NCBI GenBank assembly: GCA_964609155.1
Contig: CAZSRF010000013.1
Coordinates: forward strand, 1-48,317
Source of the DNA: JAGOUU01 sp964609155
GTDB taxonomy: Bacteria > Pseudomonadota > Gammaproteobacteria > JAGOUU01
Length of the DNA stretch: 48,317 nt
Reading direction: 5' to 3'
Shown: piece by piece, positions 17,117-26,400 of the stretch
Numbering within the stretch: the stretch's first letter is position 1
Layout: every line of letters begins with the position of its first letter
Translations under genes and position numbers: made by a program
Notes under the pieces: generated by a model
Seen by the model: the letters and a program-made list of their open reading frames with translations, nothing else
Database searches by the model: none
What the model was told of the DNA's origin: nothing

Positions 17117-18628
17117 TTACCGCCTAAATCCACTTCTTGGTGTGCTCGGTGGTGTATCCGGCGGGGTATCAGGCGGTGTGATTACTGGTGTTTGAGGCGC
17201 AGATGCAGCGCACTCAACATCTCCAGGTAGAGGGACATATTTATACAAGCACGTAGCAATATTAAGTTCATACCTGTTTGCTATTTTATCAAGCTCCTTA
17301 GGCAGCCCTGCTAGTGGCTTATAAATATTAGAATTCTCTGGTTCAGAAATACACCTAGAAATTGCAGTTCTTACATTTGCCATTTCCGCTGAGATTGCTT
17401 TGGCTTTAGCACTTTCAGGAGCATCCAAATGATACTGTTCTTGTTCTATTCTATGTTCAAGCTGTAGATATTGAGATAATTTACATAAGTTATAAAGAGC
17501 TACTTTTCTTTCTTTTGGTAACTTGCTAATTGTATCAAGATCATAAGAGCCTGCAACCATATTAAATAATAATCTGTTTACTGCATCCTCTGATGTACCA
17601 TCCACATCCCCATACTCTACTGCTTGTATTACCGGTTTATGATCTGTATCATGAAATTGCTCTCCAGTTTTCGCATCTCTCAGAGCACCCAAATAAACAG
17701 CAGCTGGCTGCTCTGCTATAGCTCTTCCTGTGAAACCAAAAATACCATCAAGCACTCCATATCCCCTTTCTCCTTCACGTTTACCACGTAAACTAGATAC
17801 ATCAATTTTAGGATCTTTTTTTCTAACTGTATCTGGTGCGTCAGCTTTAACACTTGTTACTGCAGGAGCAAGATCTAAAATAGCAGCTTGCAATTTTCTA
17901 TCATCTCCACGCACTAGAGGCCTACTTTCATCTTCCGAGTATGTTCTAGTATTAAAATCGCCTGCAATTATTGTTAACTTTGACGCAACACCCTCCAACT
18001 CAGAATACCCCTCTACTGGTAAGCTTCCGCCTGGATGTACAATCCCAAACATATCTTTTACCTGTTTAGATCGTTTAGATGTTTGCCAAGCATCCAGATG
18101 GCAAGAAGCAACTGTCATAGTAACTGGCTTAGCTCCTGCAGATGGAATAAAAGAGAATTCCAACCCAACATGACCTTTGTTCAGCTCCATAGATGTAAAT
18201 GGTTTTTGCGAAACTACTGCCGCACCCTCCCCCAACACGAGCGCACCTACACCTACAGAACCAATCTTCCCTGGTTTCGTCATCGTGCGATAAAATTCGG
18301 TGATAAGTCCTCTAGGTTTTACTAAATCTCTGAAGTATCCATCTTGCTTAAACGCATCGTACAGTTTACCAATTACAGTAGATTTTGATATTTCAATTGG
18401 TGCATCTTTATGGAACAGACCTCTCATCAATCCCTTGCTTATGCCTTTAATAGCTGAAACAACACTATCAAGAGTAGGGTTTGCATCTTCTTGGGCATGT
18501 ATTGTAATTACATTTGTCTCTCCTGGTTTATATTGAGCTTTAATTTGGTCTAACAGCTCACCAATAGCCGTTGGATCAAAGCTTCTATTATCACAGTTTA
18601 TGGTCAAAGAAATCACATTGATAGGCAT
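17117..18628 (-). CDS. EEP-fold phosphatase/nuclease, inositol 5-phosphatase-like
   Basis: A 503-residue protein of the endonuclease/exonuclease/phosphatase superfamily. All expected catalytic positions are visible: Asn in SLTINCDN (about 11-14), Glu47 in IHAQED, His177 in ASCHLDAW, Asp224 and Asn226 in AGDFNTR, Asp294 in VLDGIFG, and Asp329-His330 in DTDHKPV. The DHKPV ending is characteristic of inositol polyphosphate 5-phosphatases, though GDFNTR replaces their GDLNYR and the CDRIL motif is not seen. Residues about 341-475 are helical, and the tail is a TPPDTPP repeat ending SGFRR. No signal peptide. It is convergent with the PARG gene. Substrate could be a phosphoinositide, nucleic acid or sphingolipid; a host-directed role is inferred. 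Confidence 0.7.
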   Translation of the reverse strand: MPINVISLTINCDNRSFDPTAIGELLDQIKAQYKPGETNVITIHAQEDANPTLDSVVSAIKGISKGLMRGLFHKDAPIEISKSTVIGKLYDAFKQDGYFRDLVKPRGLITEFYRTMTKPGKIGSVGVGALVLGEGAAVVSQKPFTSMELNKGHVGLEFSFIPSAGAKPVTMTVASCHLDAWQTSKRSKQVKDMFGIVHPGGSLPVEGYSELEGVASKLTIIAGDFNTRTYSEDESRPLVRGDDRKLQAAILDLAPAVTSVKADAPDTVRKKDPKIDVSSLRGKREGERGYGVLDGIFGFTGRAIAEQPAAVYLGALRDAKTGEQFHDTDHKPVIQAVEYGDVDGTSEDAVNRLLFNMVAGSYDLDTISKLPKERKVALYNLCKLSQYLQLEHRIEQEQYHLDAPESAKAKAISAEMANVRTAISRCISEPENSNIYKPLAGLPKELDKIANRYELNIATCLYKYVPLPGDVECAASAPQTPVITPPDTPPDTPPSTPRSGFRR

Positions 18629-18704
18629 GATTAATAAATACCTTAAAATTATAAGTATATTTATTAATTAAAGTATATATAACAGAAGCTGTCTAGATGA
18701 ATAA

Positions 18705-18737
18705 CTATTTGATAGTACTCTCTTGATTATCAGATAG
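18705..18737. terminator. Near-perfect inverted repeat downstream of fadD
   Basis: CTATTTGATA (18705-18714) pairs with TATCAGATAG (18728-18737) at nine of ten positions, the remaining one being a G-T pair; the loop is 13 bases. It lies between the end of fadD and the start of the EEP gene on the same strand. No T-run follows, so termination is only possible. Confidence 0.35.
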
Positions 18738-18777
18738 CTATTAGATAATTTGACGTAGGTCTAGTTTAGTTAATCCA

Positions 18778-20442
18778 TTAAGCTGTTTCTTTCAAATGTC
18801 TTCTTAGAATTTTCCCCACATTACTTTTAGGTAGTTCATCGCGAAACTCAACAACTTTCGGTACTTTATAGGCTGTAAGATTTTGACGACAATATTCTAA
18901 TAATTCTTCGGCTGTTAAACTTGGATCTTTTTTCACCACAAATAGTTTAACCATCTCGCCAGCTTTTTCATTTGAGACACCGACTGCTGCAACCTCTAAA
19001 ACTCCTTTGTGTGACGCAACCACATCTTCTATTTCTGTAGGATAGACATTAAACCCTGATACAAGAATCATATCTTTTTTACGATCGACTATTTTAACAA
19101 AGCCTTGCTCATCTATTGTTGCAATGTCACCTGTACGCAACCAGCCATCTTTAGTAAAAACTTTTTGAGTTTCTTCTGGTTTATTCCAATACCCAGGCAT
19201 AACTTGAGGACCTTTAATGCATAACTCTCCAGGCTCTCCAAAACCAACTTCCTGATCGTTATTATCCAATATTAACAGATCAGTATTGCTAATGGGTAAT
19301 CCTATACTCCCATTATACTCTTTGACTGTTAATGGATTGATACACACAGCAGGAGAAGTTTCAGTTAAACCATAAGCTTCTAACAAAGGAACACCAGTTA
19401 CCTCATGCCATCTTTTTGCAACACTAGCTTGCACAGCAGTTCCACCACCTAAGGTAAACTTCAAATTAGTAAAATCTAGATCTTTAAAGTCTTTATTGTT
19501 TAGCATGCCATTAAACAAGGTATTAACACCTGTTATGACAGTAAATTTTATTTTTTTAAGCGTTTTTATAAAACCTGGCATATCACGTGGGTTAGTAATT
19601 AAAATATTTAAACCTCCAAGGCATGTGAACGTAAGGCAATTGGCGGTAAGTGAAAAAATATGATACAGTGGTAATGCTGTAATAATTACTTCTTTGCCTG
19701 TATTTAAGCCAAAACCAATCCAAGCTTTAGCTTGGCAAACATTAGCCACCATATTACCATGAGTTAAAATAGCACCTTTTGCAACCCCCGTAGTACCTCC
19801 TGTGTACTGTAAAAAAGCAATATCTTGAAGATTAACCGTAACAAACCTATAAGGGAGCTCCAAACCTGTCGCAATAACTGTTTTAAAAGAAACGCTCCCA
19901 GGAATATTCCATTTAGGAACAAGTTTTTTAACATATTTGACAACTACATTTACCAAGGTGCCTTTGACCAACCCTAAGCAATCTCCCATTTTAGTAACAA
20001 TTACATGCTTCACATTTGTCTGGTCAATCACTTTTTCTAAAACATGCGCAAAATTCTCAAGAACAATAACTGCAGTTGCATCAGCATCTTGTAATTGATG
20101 TTGCAATTCTCGTGCTGTATATAATGGGTTAACATTAACAACCACTAGTCCTGCCATAAACGCACCCATTAAAGCTATAGGGTATTGCAAAACATTTGGC
20201 ATTATCATAGCTATTTTTTCACCCTTAACCATACCAAAGGCATTTTGTAGATAAGAGGCAAAAGCCCTAGCCTGAGTAGCTAATTCTTCATAAGTAATTT
20301 GAACATCAAAACATTCATAAGCCGGAGCTGTTTTATATTTTTCACAACTTTTGACTAAAAGTTCTTGAAGAGAGCTATATTCTGTAATATTTACCTCGGG
20401 TTGTACCCAGGTTGGATAATTCTTTAGCCAAACTTTTTCCAT
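18778..20442 (-). CDS. fadD: Long-chain fatty acid-CoA ligase FadD
   Basis: A 554-residue AMP-forming acyl-CoA synthetase. It activates long-chain fatty acids with ATP and CoA as they cross the inner membrane. Seen: an N-terminus like E. coli FadD (EKVWLKNYP), the P-loop-like LQYTGGTTGVAKGAILTH, YGLTETSP, GWLRTGDIATID with the fatty-acid motif DRKKDMILVSGFNVYPTEIE, and the catalytic lysine region PKSNVGKILRRHL. Length is typical. AGGG precedes the ATG by about seven bases. It is divergent from folD. It suggests use of host or environmental fatty acids, but no beta-oxidation genes are in the window. Confidence 0.95.
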   Translation of the reverse strand: MEKVWLKNYPTWVQPEVNITEYSSLQELLVKSCEKYKTAPAYECFDVQITYEELATQARAFASYLQNAFGMVKGEKIAMIMPNVLQYPIALMGAFMAGLVVVNVNPLYTARELQHQLQDADATAVIVLENFAHVLEKVIDQTNVKHVIVTKMGDCLGLVKGTLVNVVVKYVKKLVPKWNIPGSVSFKTVIATGLELPYRFVTVNLQDIAFLQYTGGTTGVAKGAILTHGNMVANVCQAKAWIGFGLNTGKEVIITALPLYHIFSLTANCLTFTCLGGLNILITNPRDMPGFIKTLKKIKFTVITGVNTLFNGMLNNKDFKDLDFTNLKFTLGGGTAVQASVAKRWHEVTGVPLLEAYGLTETSPAVCINPLTVKEYNGSIGLPISNTDLLILDNNDQEVGFGEPGELCIKGPQVMPGYWNKPEETQKVFTKDGWLRTGDIATIDEQGFVKIVDRKKDMILVSGFNVYPTEIEDVVASHKGVLEVAAVGVSNEKAGEMVKLFVVKKDPSLTAEELLEYCRQNLTAYKVPKVVEFRDELPKSNVGKILRRHLKETA

Positions 20443-20534
20443 AGAAATCCCTAGAGCAATAATTATAATTATCTACTAATGGTCTTAGGGTATTATAATA
20501 AGATATCATAACTATTCAACTGTTTATATTTGCT

Positions 20535-20562
20535 TTGTATATCAATTAGTAAATGATAAAAT
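20535..20562 (+). promoter_or_regulatory. Possible sigma-70 promoter of folD
   Basis: TTGTAT (20535-20540) and TAAAAT (20557-20562) are separated by 16 bases and lie 32 bases before the folD ATG in the fadD-folD divergent region. Confidence 0.45.
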
Positions 20563-20593
20563 ACTACCAGTACTTATTGACAACTATGCTGTT

Positions 20594-21460
20594 ATGTCTG
20601 CAAAAATACTAGATGGAAAGCAACTAGCTTATAATTATCAAGAAAATATTAAAATATACCTTGAACGCAATAATTTAAAACATAGAATCTCGTTAGCAGT
20701 AATTTTAATAGGTAACGATCCTGCTTCAGAAATTTATGTAAGAAATAAAAAACTTGCATGTCAATATGTAGGCATAATTCCTATTGACTATTTTTTACCT
20801 GAAACCACATCTGAAGATGAAATACTTGCGCTTATACACAAACTCAATCAAGACAATAATATCCATGGAATATTATTACAACTACCCTTGCCCATTAATA
20901 TTTCAAACGAAACAATAAAGAATAAAATTTTTAATGCCATTGATCCTCGTAAAGATGTTGATGGGTTCAGTCCTTATAATTTCGGCAGCCTTGCACAAAA
21001 AAATCCTATAATACGTCCATGCACCCCAAAAGGTATCATAAAACTATTAGAACACTACAATATAACTATAAAATCAAAAAATGTAACTATTATTGGAGCA
21101 TCTAATATTGTAGGACGTCCATTAGCATTAGAAATGCTTTATGCTGGTGCCACAGTTACTATCTGTCACAAACTTACAACCAATTTAAAAGAACATTGTC
21201 TTAATTCAGATATATTATGCTCCGCTGTGGGCAAGCCTCATTTAATTTCGGCTGATTATATTAAGCCGGGTGCTACAATTATAGATATTGGGATCACAAA
21301 GCTACCCAATGGTATGCTAACAGGCGATGTAGACTTTCAAGAAGCAAAAGAATTAGCAGAATATATTACTCCAGTGCCCGGTGGAGTAGGCCCCATGACA
21401 GTGGCAATGCTGCTAGAGAACACAATTGAATGCTATCAAATGCAGAGCTATTCGTCGTGA
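20594..21460 (+). CDS. folD: Methylenetetrahydrofolate dehydrogenase/cyclohydrolase FolD
   Basis: A 288-residue bifunctional enzyme interconverting 5,10-methylene-THF and 10-formyl-THF with NADP. Seen: YVRNKKLACQYVGI with the catalytic Lys region, ILLQLPLP, PRKDVDGFSPYNFG, RPCTPKGI, the NADP site IIGASNIVGRPLALEML, and TPVPGGVGPMTVAMLLENT. Full length. Its stop overlaps the GTG start of the following glycosyltransferase (GTGA), so the two are probably cotranscribed although functionally unrelated. Confidence 0.96.
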   Translation: MSAKILDGKQLAYNYQENIKIYLERNNLKHRISLAVILIGNDPASEIYVRNKKLACQYVGIIPIDYFLPETTSEDEILALIHKLNQDNNIHGILLQLPLPINISNETIKNKIFNAIDPRKDVDGFSPYNFGSLAQKNPIIRPCTPKGIIKLLEHYNITIKSKNVTIIGASNIVGRPLALEMLYAGATVTICHKLTTNLKEHCLNSDILCSAVGKPHLISADYIKPGATIIDIGITKLPNGMLTGDVDFQEAKELAEYITPVPGGVGPMTVAMLLENTIECYQMQSYSS

Positions 21461-22389
21461 GTATTAAATTTAGCATTATCATTGCCACCTATAATTATGG
21501 AAATTTTATTTATAGAGCCATTAATTCTATAGTGACACAACGCAATACTCAAACCAAGCTGATATCTTATGAAATCATTATAATTGATGATTGCTCAACT
21601 GACGATACGCAAGAAGTAATCAAACAATTCGATATAATTTACAATAATATTAAAATTATTAGTAACTCAATTAATCTTGGCCCAGCAAAAAGCCGCAACT
21701 TAGGTATTAAAGCTGCTGCCGGTAATTATCTTATTTTTCTAGACGCAGATGACTGGCTGGCCGAAGACGCTTTTTATAATATTTATCAATTTATTACCAT
21801 GCATAATCAACCATGTGTAATTATTGCTGATCACAATAATATCAACCACTCTAATTTAACAAAAATATCACAAATAAAAAACAAAAATATATCACCAGAT
21901 AAAAAGACTAGATTTATAGATTATTTATTTAAGAAAAAAATATCTCTTACAGCCGGATCTGTCATTTATAAAAAAAGTGTTTTAGAATATTTTAACTACT
22001 CCGAACATTTAAAACTAAATGAAGATATACCTTTATTTGCCCACATATTAGTAAATTTCGACTGTTTATATTTAGACTATGCTACTGTTAATATATTAAA
22101 ACATTCTGACAGCCTACGTAATCAATATCAAAAGATAACCGAACAATCCAACGTCATTGATTTGACAAATATTATTTTTACACCAGACTTATTACCTGCA
22201 GAATTAATGAAACTAAAAAATAGGTATTTAGGACAAAGGTACTTGTCTTTATTTAGAAGTTTTTATTGTGCAAAACAGTACGCACAAGCAAAATTATTTT
22301 ATCATAAAGCTATAAAGACCAAATTAATAAATCTATTTAAAATTAACTATCTAATTAAGTATCTAAAAATTTTTCTTATTCGATATTAA
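21457..22389 (+). CDS. Family 2 glycosyltransferase (GTG start)
   Basis: A GT-A fold glycosyltransferase of about 310 residues. Seen: FSIIIATYNYGNFIYRAINS at the N-terminus, IIIDDCSTDDT, NLGPAKSRNLGIKAA and the metal-binding FLDADDWLAED; acceptor-domain sequence is not specific. No membrane helices, so it is cytosolic or peripheral. The GTG at 21457 overlaps the folD stop by four bases (GTGA), a typical coupled start; an ATG at 21430 would extend it by nine residues. The last 27 bases overlap the 3' end of nudC on the other strand. No other surface-glycan gene is nearby, so substrate and product are unknown. Confidence 0.85.
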   Translation: MSIKFSIIIATYNYGNFIYRAINSIVTQRNTQTKLISYEIIIIDDCSTDDTQEVIKQFDIIYNNIKIISNSINLGPAKSRNLGIKAAAGNYLIFLDADDWLAEDAFYNIYQFITMHNQPCVIIADHNNINHSNLTKISQIKNKNISPDKKTRFIDYLFKKKISLTAGSVIYKKSVLEYFNYSEHLKLNEDIPLFAHILVNFDCLYLDYATVNILKHSDSLRNQYQKITEQSNVIDLTNIIFTPDLLPAELMKLKNRYLGQRYLSLFRSFYCAKQYAQAKLFYHKAIKTKLINLFKINYLIKYLKIFLIRY

Positions 22390-23202
22390 CTCATCAATTA
22401 GCATCCTTGATAAGCTACCTGTAGCAGGCAATAGATCCGGGCATGTTCGCAAACTTTTTATATCAAACCATCTTGCATCTTCTAGCTCATTGTAATCGAC
22501 AACTATATCACCTGATTTATAATCAGCTGTGTACGCAAGCATCAAAGAGTGTGGAAAAGGCCAAGACTGACTTCCATAATATCTAATATTATCTAATTTA
22601 ATTTTTGCTTCTTCATAAACTTCACGCACTACTGTTTGCTCTGCAGTTTCACCTACCTCTACAAACCCAGCTAGTAAGCTGTAGACACCCGCAGGAAAAT
22701 GGGCAGAACGCCCTAGTAATATACTTTGATCTTTAATCACAGCAATTAATATACAAGGTGAAATTCTAGGGTAACTAATTAAACCACAATTCGTACATTC
22801 TTTAGCATGTTCTTTTTCCAAAAAATAAGTAACGTCACCACAACGCCCACAAAATTTGTGATCCCGCTCCCAATGCAATAACTGCTTGGCTTTAATAATT
22901 AACTGAATTTTTTTATTATCTTGTGTTGTAACTGGATCTAGCATCACTGATCTCAGTGTTCTAAAACAGTTTTTATAATCACTTTCACTTAGTAAATTTG
23001 TAATTTCTACAGGCAAATCCGCAGTATAATATTTAGTGTATGGCTTGATATTTAATAAATTTTCAGATTTATATTTTTTTATAACATACTCTGATAGCTG
23101 AGGAATATTAAATTCAGATATCTCATGTAGACTAACAAAATTATTACTTTTATTTAAAAGAATACCATTATCTGAAAACAAAATTAGTTTTATATCTTCC
23201 AT
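22363..23202 (-). CDS. nudC: NAD(+)/NADH diphosphatase NudC
   Basis: A 279-residue Nudix hydrolase that cleaves NAD(H) and removes NAD caps from RNA 5' ends. Seen: a four-Cys zinc ribbon (CGRCG ... CTNCG), the Nudix box GFVEVGETAEQTVVREVYEE, and the NudC hallmark SQSWPFPHSLM. The box ends EEAKI, so the usual late Gly is replaced by Lys, outside the metal-binding Glu residues. It is preceded on the same strand by cysS with only three bases between them, so the two are likely cotranscribed. Its 3' end overlaps the glycosyltransferase gene. Confidence 0.93.
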   Translation of the reverse strand: MEDIKLILFSDNGILLNKSNNFVSLHEISEFNIPQLSEYVIKKYKSENLLNIKPYTKYYTADLPVEITNLLSESDYKNCFRTLRSVMLDPVTTQDNKKIQLIIKAKQLLHWERDHKFCGRCGDVTYFLEKEHAKECTNCGLISYPRISPCILIAVIKDQSILLGRSAHFPAGVYSLLAGFVEVGETAEQTVVREVYEEAKIKLDNIRYYGSQSWPFPHSLMLAYTADYKSGDIVVDYNELEDARWFDIKSLRTCPDLLPATGSLSRMLIDELISNKKNF

Positions 23203-23205
23203 GCA

Positions 23206-24642
23206 TCAAGCCTTTCGCCATTTTGTCCCTTGCGCCCCATCTTCCAGTATAATACCATTTGCCTCTAACTGCTCACGTATTATATCAGACTTTTTAAAAT
23301 CTTTTTGAGAACGTGCATACTCCCTTTGGCGTATCAAACCTTCTATTTCAGCTACAGTCAGGCTTTGCTCATTCAAATACAATTCTGTGCTGCCTGATTT
23401 CATATATTCCTCAGGATCATTTTGCAATATACCAAATACTTTCCCTAAACTTTTTAATAAAAAACCTAATTTACCTGCTCTTACATCCTGATTATCCAGT
23501 TTATTTATTTCACGAGCAATATCATACAACACCGCAAAAGCATCAGGAGTGTTGAAATCATCATCCATTGCAGCTTTAAAAGCTGATAAATATTTTTTTA
23601 AATCAATATTTACAAGATCATCAGCCAAATCCAAAGCTAAATCATATTTAACCAAATTTATTCCTCTTAATGAATTATACAATCTGTCTAATGCTTTTTT
23701 AGTATTACTAACAGCAATATCAGAGTAATGAATCTCACTGCGATAGTGACTCATGACTAAAAAACAACGTAACACTTCTGGATCATATTTACTCAATACT
23801 TCTCGTATAGTTAAAAAGTTTTTTAATGACTTTGACATTTTTTCATTATCAATTTGCAAAAAACCCGTATGCATCCAGTAATTTACAAATTTTTTACCGC
23901 ATCTGGCTTCTGATTGAGCTCTTTCATTTTCATGATGAGGAAATTTTAAATCAAACCCACCCCCATGAATATCCAAAGTCTCCCCAAGCATTTTATGAGA
24001 CATAGCAGAACATTCAATATGCCATCCTGGCCTACCTTTACCCCATGGTGAATCCCAATATGGCTCATTTTTTTTTGCCATTTTCCATAAAACAAAATCT
24101 AAAGGATCTTTTTTTGCATTATTTCTTTCAACACGTGCTCCAGATACTAGGCTATCTAAAGACTGCTGTGCTAATTGTCCATAATCTTTATAGTCTTTTA
24201 CAGAAAAATTAACATCACCATTTGATGCCACATAAGCTACTTTCTTTTCTATTAATTCGGCAATGAAATCTATAATTTCTGGAATAGTTTCTGTAGCTTT
24301 AGGCTCCGCCTGTGGAGAGGCTAACCCTAATCTCTTGAAGTCTTCGTGCATAATATCAATAAATTGCTTAGCAAGTACCTCAGGAGACTCATTACGATCA
24401 TTAGCTCTTTGAATAATTTTATCGTCAATATCGGTAATATTACGAACATATTTTACCTGATAGCCACTGAATTTAAGATAACGATAAATCATATCAAAAG
24501 CTACATACGTTCTAGCATGGCCAATATGGCAGTAATCATAAACTGTTACACCACAGACGTACATATGAACTTTTTTATTACGTACATCTAACGGCTTAAA
24601 TTCTTTTTTTTGTCTACTCAGGCTATCATAAATCTTCAGCAT
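23206..24642 (-). CDS. cysS: Cysteinyl-tRNA synthetase
   Basis: A 478-residue class I aminoacyl-tRNA synthetase charging tRNA-Cys. Seen: the zinc and HIGH region YVCGVTVYDYCHIGHARTYV, WHIECSAMSHKMLG, HGGGFDLKFPHHENERAQSE, the KMSKS loop NEKMSKSLKNF, and a helical anticodon-binding C-terminus ending near GAQGTKWRKA. Length and motif order are typical of bacterial CysRS. It lies between gltX (upstream on the same strand, 49 bases) and nudC. Confidence 0.96.
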   Translation of the reverse strand: MLKIYDSLSRQKKEFKPLDVRNKKVHMYVCGVTVYDYCHIGHARTYVAFDMIYRYLKFSGYQVKYVRNITDIDDKIIQRANDRNESPEVLAKQFIDIMHEDFKRLGLASPQAEPKATETIPEIIDFIAELIEKKVAYVASNGDVNFSVKDYKDYGQLAQQSLDSLVSGARVERNNAKKDPLDFVLWKMAKKNEPYWDSPWGKGRPGWHIECSAMSHKMLGETLDIHGGGFDLKFPHHENERAQSEARCGKKFVNYWMHTGFLQIDNEKMSKSLKNFLTIREVLSKYDPEVLRCFLVMSHYRSEIHYSDIAVSNTKKALDRLYNSLRGINLVKYDLALDLADDLVNIDLKKYLSAFKAAMDDDFNTPDAFAVLYDIAREINKLDNQDVRAGKLGFLLKSLGKVFGILQNDPEEYMKSGSTELYLNEQSLTVAEIEGLIRQREYARSQKDFKKSDIIREQLEANGIILEDGAQGTKWRKA

Positions 24643-24691
24643 CTAGCGGCACCGTTATATTATTCTTGACTTAATCTCTTTTAATAATGTT

Positions 24692-26188
24692 TTAACACGC
24701 ACTAGAGGACTCTTCGGTGCTATCAAAAATTTTAATCACACTATCAATTCTATCTTTAATACGTTTTAAGCCTATTAGCTGTACTAAATTGACCAACTCC
24801 GGACCATGATCAACTAATGTTAGGCTCACTCTCAAGGGCATAAACAATTTTTTGCCATTAAGATTAAGTACTGCTTTAAGATTATCCGCTAATTTTTTTA
24901 TGTCTAAACTAGTATTATTAACCAAGCAATCATCTAAATGGGTAATCATATATTTAAAGAAATCTTTCCCTGTTTCTTTAAATACATCAATTTGCTCATA
25001 ACTAAAATGGTGAATATCCGTAAATAATAATTCTGCCCATTTTGAAACTTCACATGGAAAAGTAATATTTTCTTGCATTAGTTTTAAAAACGCTGGAAAC
25101 TTGTCCTCTGGACAGTATTTTAAACTACCCCCGCAGCAATCGACTATCCAGTTTTTAAACTCTTCTGCAGAAATATGCAAAACTGCTTCTTTTTGCCAAT
25201 GATTCAAATGCTGTTCATCATAGTGAGCTGGTGATTTACTTAGAGCCGTAAATGAAAACTTTTCACCTAATATTTTTAAGTCACTAAATTTTAAATTATT
25301 ATCATACTGATGACCCAGCCTAGCTAAATAATTATTAATAGCCTGAGGTAAATACCCCACCTCTCTCAAACTCTTAACACTTTTACTACCATTACGCTTT
25401 GATAAGGGACTACCATCGTGGCCTAATATAAGTGAAATATGGCCATACTCTGGTGCTCTTAAATCTAACGCTTTTAGAATCATTAATTGTCTTGGCGTAT
25501 TGGTCAGATGATCTTCACCACGAATGGCATGCGTTACCCCCATCAAGGAGTCGTCTATAGCATTACAAAACATAAATGAAGAGGTACCACAGGCTCTTAT
25601 GATAATAAAATCCCCGATATCATCGCTATGGAAAATTTGCTGGCCTTTGACTAAATCATTAAATACTATAGACTCTCCTTTTGGAATACGGAATCTTATA
25701 GTAGGCTTTTCACCTTTGTCTTTTCTATTCTGAACTTCATCTGCTGTTAAATGGCTGCAAGTACCCTCATATCTAGGCGGTAGATGTTGAGATCTCTGGA
25801 TTTTTCTACGTAGCGCCAATTGCTCTTCTGAGCAGAAGCAATAATAAGCATTATTGTCTACTAATAATTTTTTGTAATAAGCTTCATATAAAGATTTACG
25901 ATCTGATTGCCTGTAGGGGCCAAACTCACCTAGGTTTTGTCCTAGATTCTGAGAATCCGGGCCTTCTTGCCAAGCTAAGCTTAGCCATTTTAAGTCATTA
26001 TAAAGTAACTTTTCATAATCTGAGCTTGAACGCTCTTCGTCTGTATCTTCTAGTCTTAATAAAAAACTCCCTTTTAATTTAATAGCAACTAATACATTAA
26101 ATAAAGCTGTCCTAACATTACCAAAATGCATTTCTCCTGTAGGACTTGGGGCAAATCTTGTTTTAACTGAATTTGGATTAAAAGTCAT
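24692..26188 (-). CDS. gltX: Glutamyl-tRNA synthetase
   Basis: A 498-residue class I synthetase charging tRNA-Glu, which also supplies tetrapyrrole synthesis through glutamyl-tRNA. Seen: RFAPSPTGEMHFGNVRTALF with HFGN as the HIGH motif, zinc-type residues in CFC and GTCSH, DDSLMGVTHAIRGEDHLTNT, and the KMSKS-equivalent LSKRNGS. The C-terminal helical domain is present. Whether it discriminates tRNA-Glu from tRNA-Gln cannot be told. It is the first gene of a gltX-cysS-nudC run on the minus strand. Confidence 0.95.
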   Translation of the reverse strand: MTFNPNSVKTRFAPSPTGEMHFGNVRTALFNVLVAIKLKGSFLLRLEDTDEERSSSDYEKLLYNDLKWLSLAWQEGPDSQNLGQNLGEFGPYRQSDRKSLYEAYYKKLLVDNNAYYCFCSEEQLALRRKIQRSQHLPPRYEGTCSHLTADEVQNRKDKGEKPTIRFRIPKGESIVFNDLVKGQQIFHSDDIGDFIIIRACGTSSFMFCNAIDDSLMGVTHAIRGEDHLTNTPRQLMILKALDLRAPEYGHISLILGHDGSPLSKRNGSKSVKSLREVGYLPQAINNYLARLGHQYDNNLKFSDLKILGEKFSFTALSKSPAHYDEQHLNHWQKEAVLHISAEEFKNWIVDCCGGSLKYCPEDKFPAFLKLMQENITFPCEVSKWAELLFTDIHHFSYEQIDVFKETGKDFFKYMITHLDDCLVNNTSLDIKKLADNLKAVLNLNGKKLFMPLRVSLTLVDHGPELVNLVQLIGLKRIKDRIDSVIKIFDSTEESSSAC

Positions 26189-26349
26189 ATAATACTAAGG
26201 CTCAAACTAATTTTATTTAAGACTAATTATATCATTTAAGTATTAAATAATGGTAATAATTTCAAAAGGTACCGAATAGGCAAGTAGTAAACATAAGACA
26301 GGTTTTACACTAAAAGCAATTAAAATAACAAACAAATAGCTTGCTTATT

Positions 26350-26377
26350 TTGACAATACGTGTCACAATTATAACTT
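26350..26377 (+). promoter_or_regulatory. Sigma-70-like promoter of the 26401 gene
   Basis: A perfect TTGACA (26350-26355) is followed after 16 bases by TAACTT (26372-26377). The gene starts 24 bases further on, with GGAG upstream of its ATG. This orphan gene therefore seems to have its own promoter. Confidence 0.55.
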
Positions 26378-26400
26378 ACTTATTTAATGGAGAATCTACA

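Noticed and set aside
26341..26400. Extended N-terminus of the 26401 gene from a TTG
   Set aside because: The region holds the TTGACA/TAACTT promoter, and the ATG at 26401 has its own GGAG.
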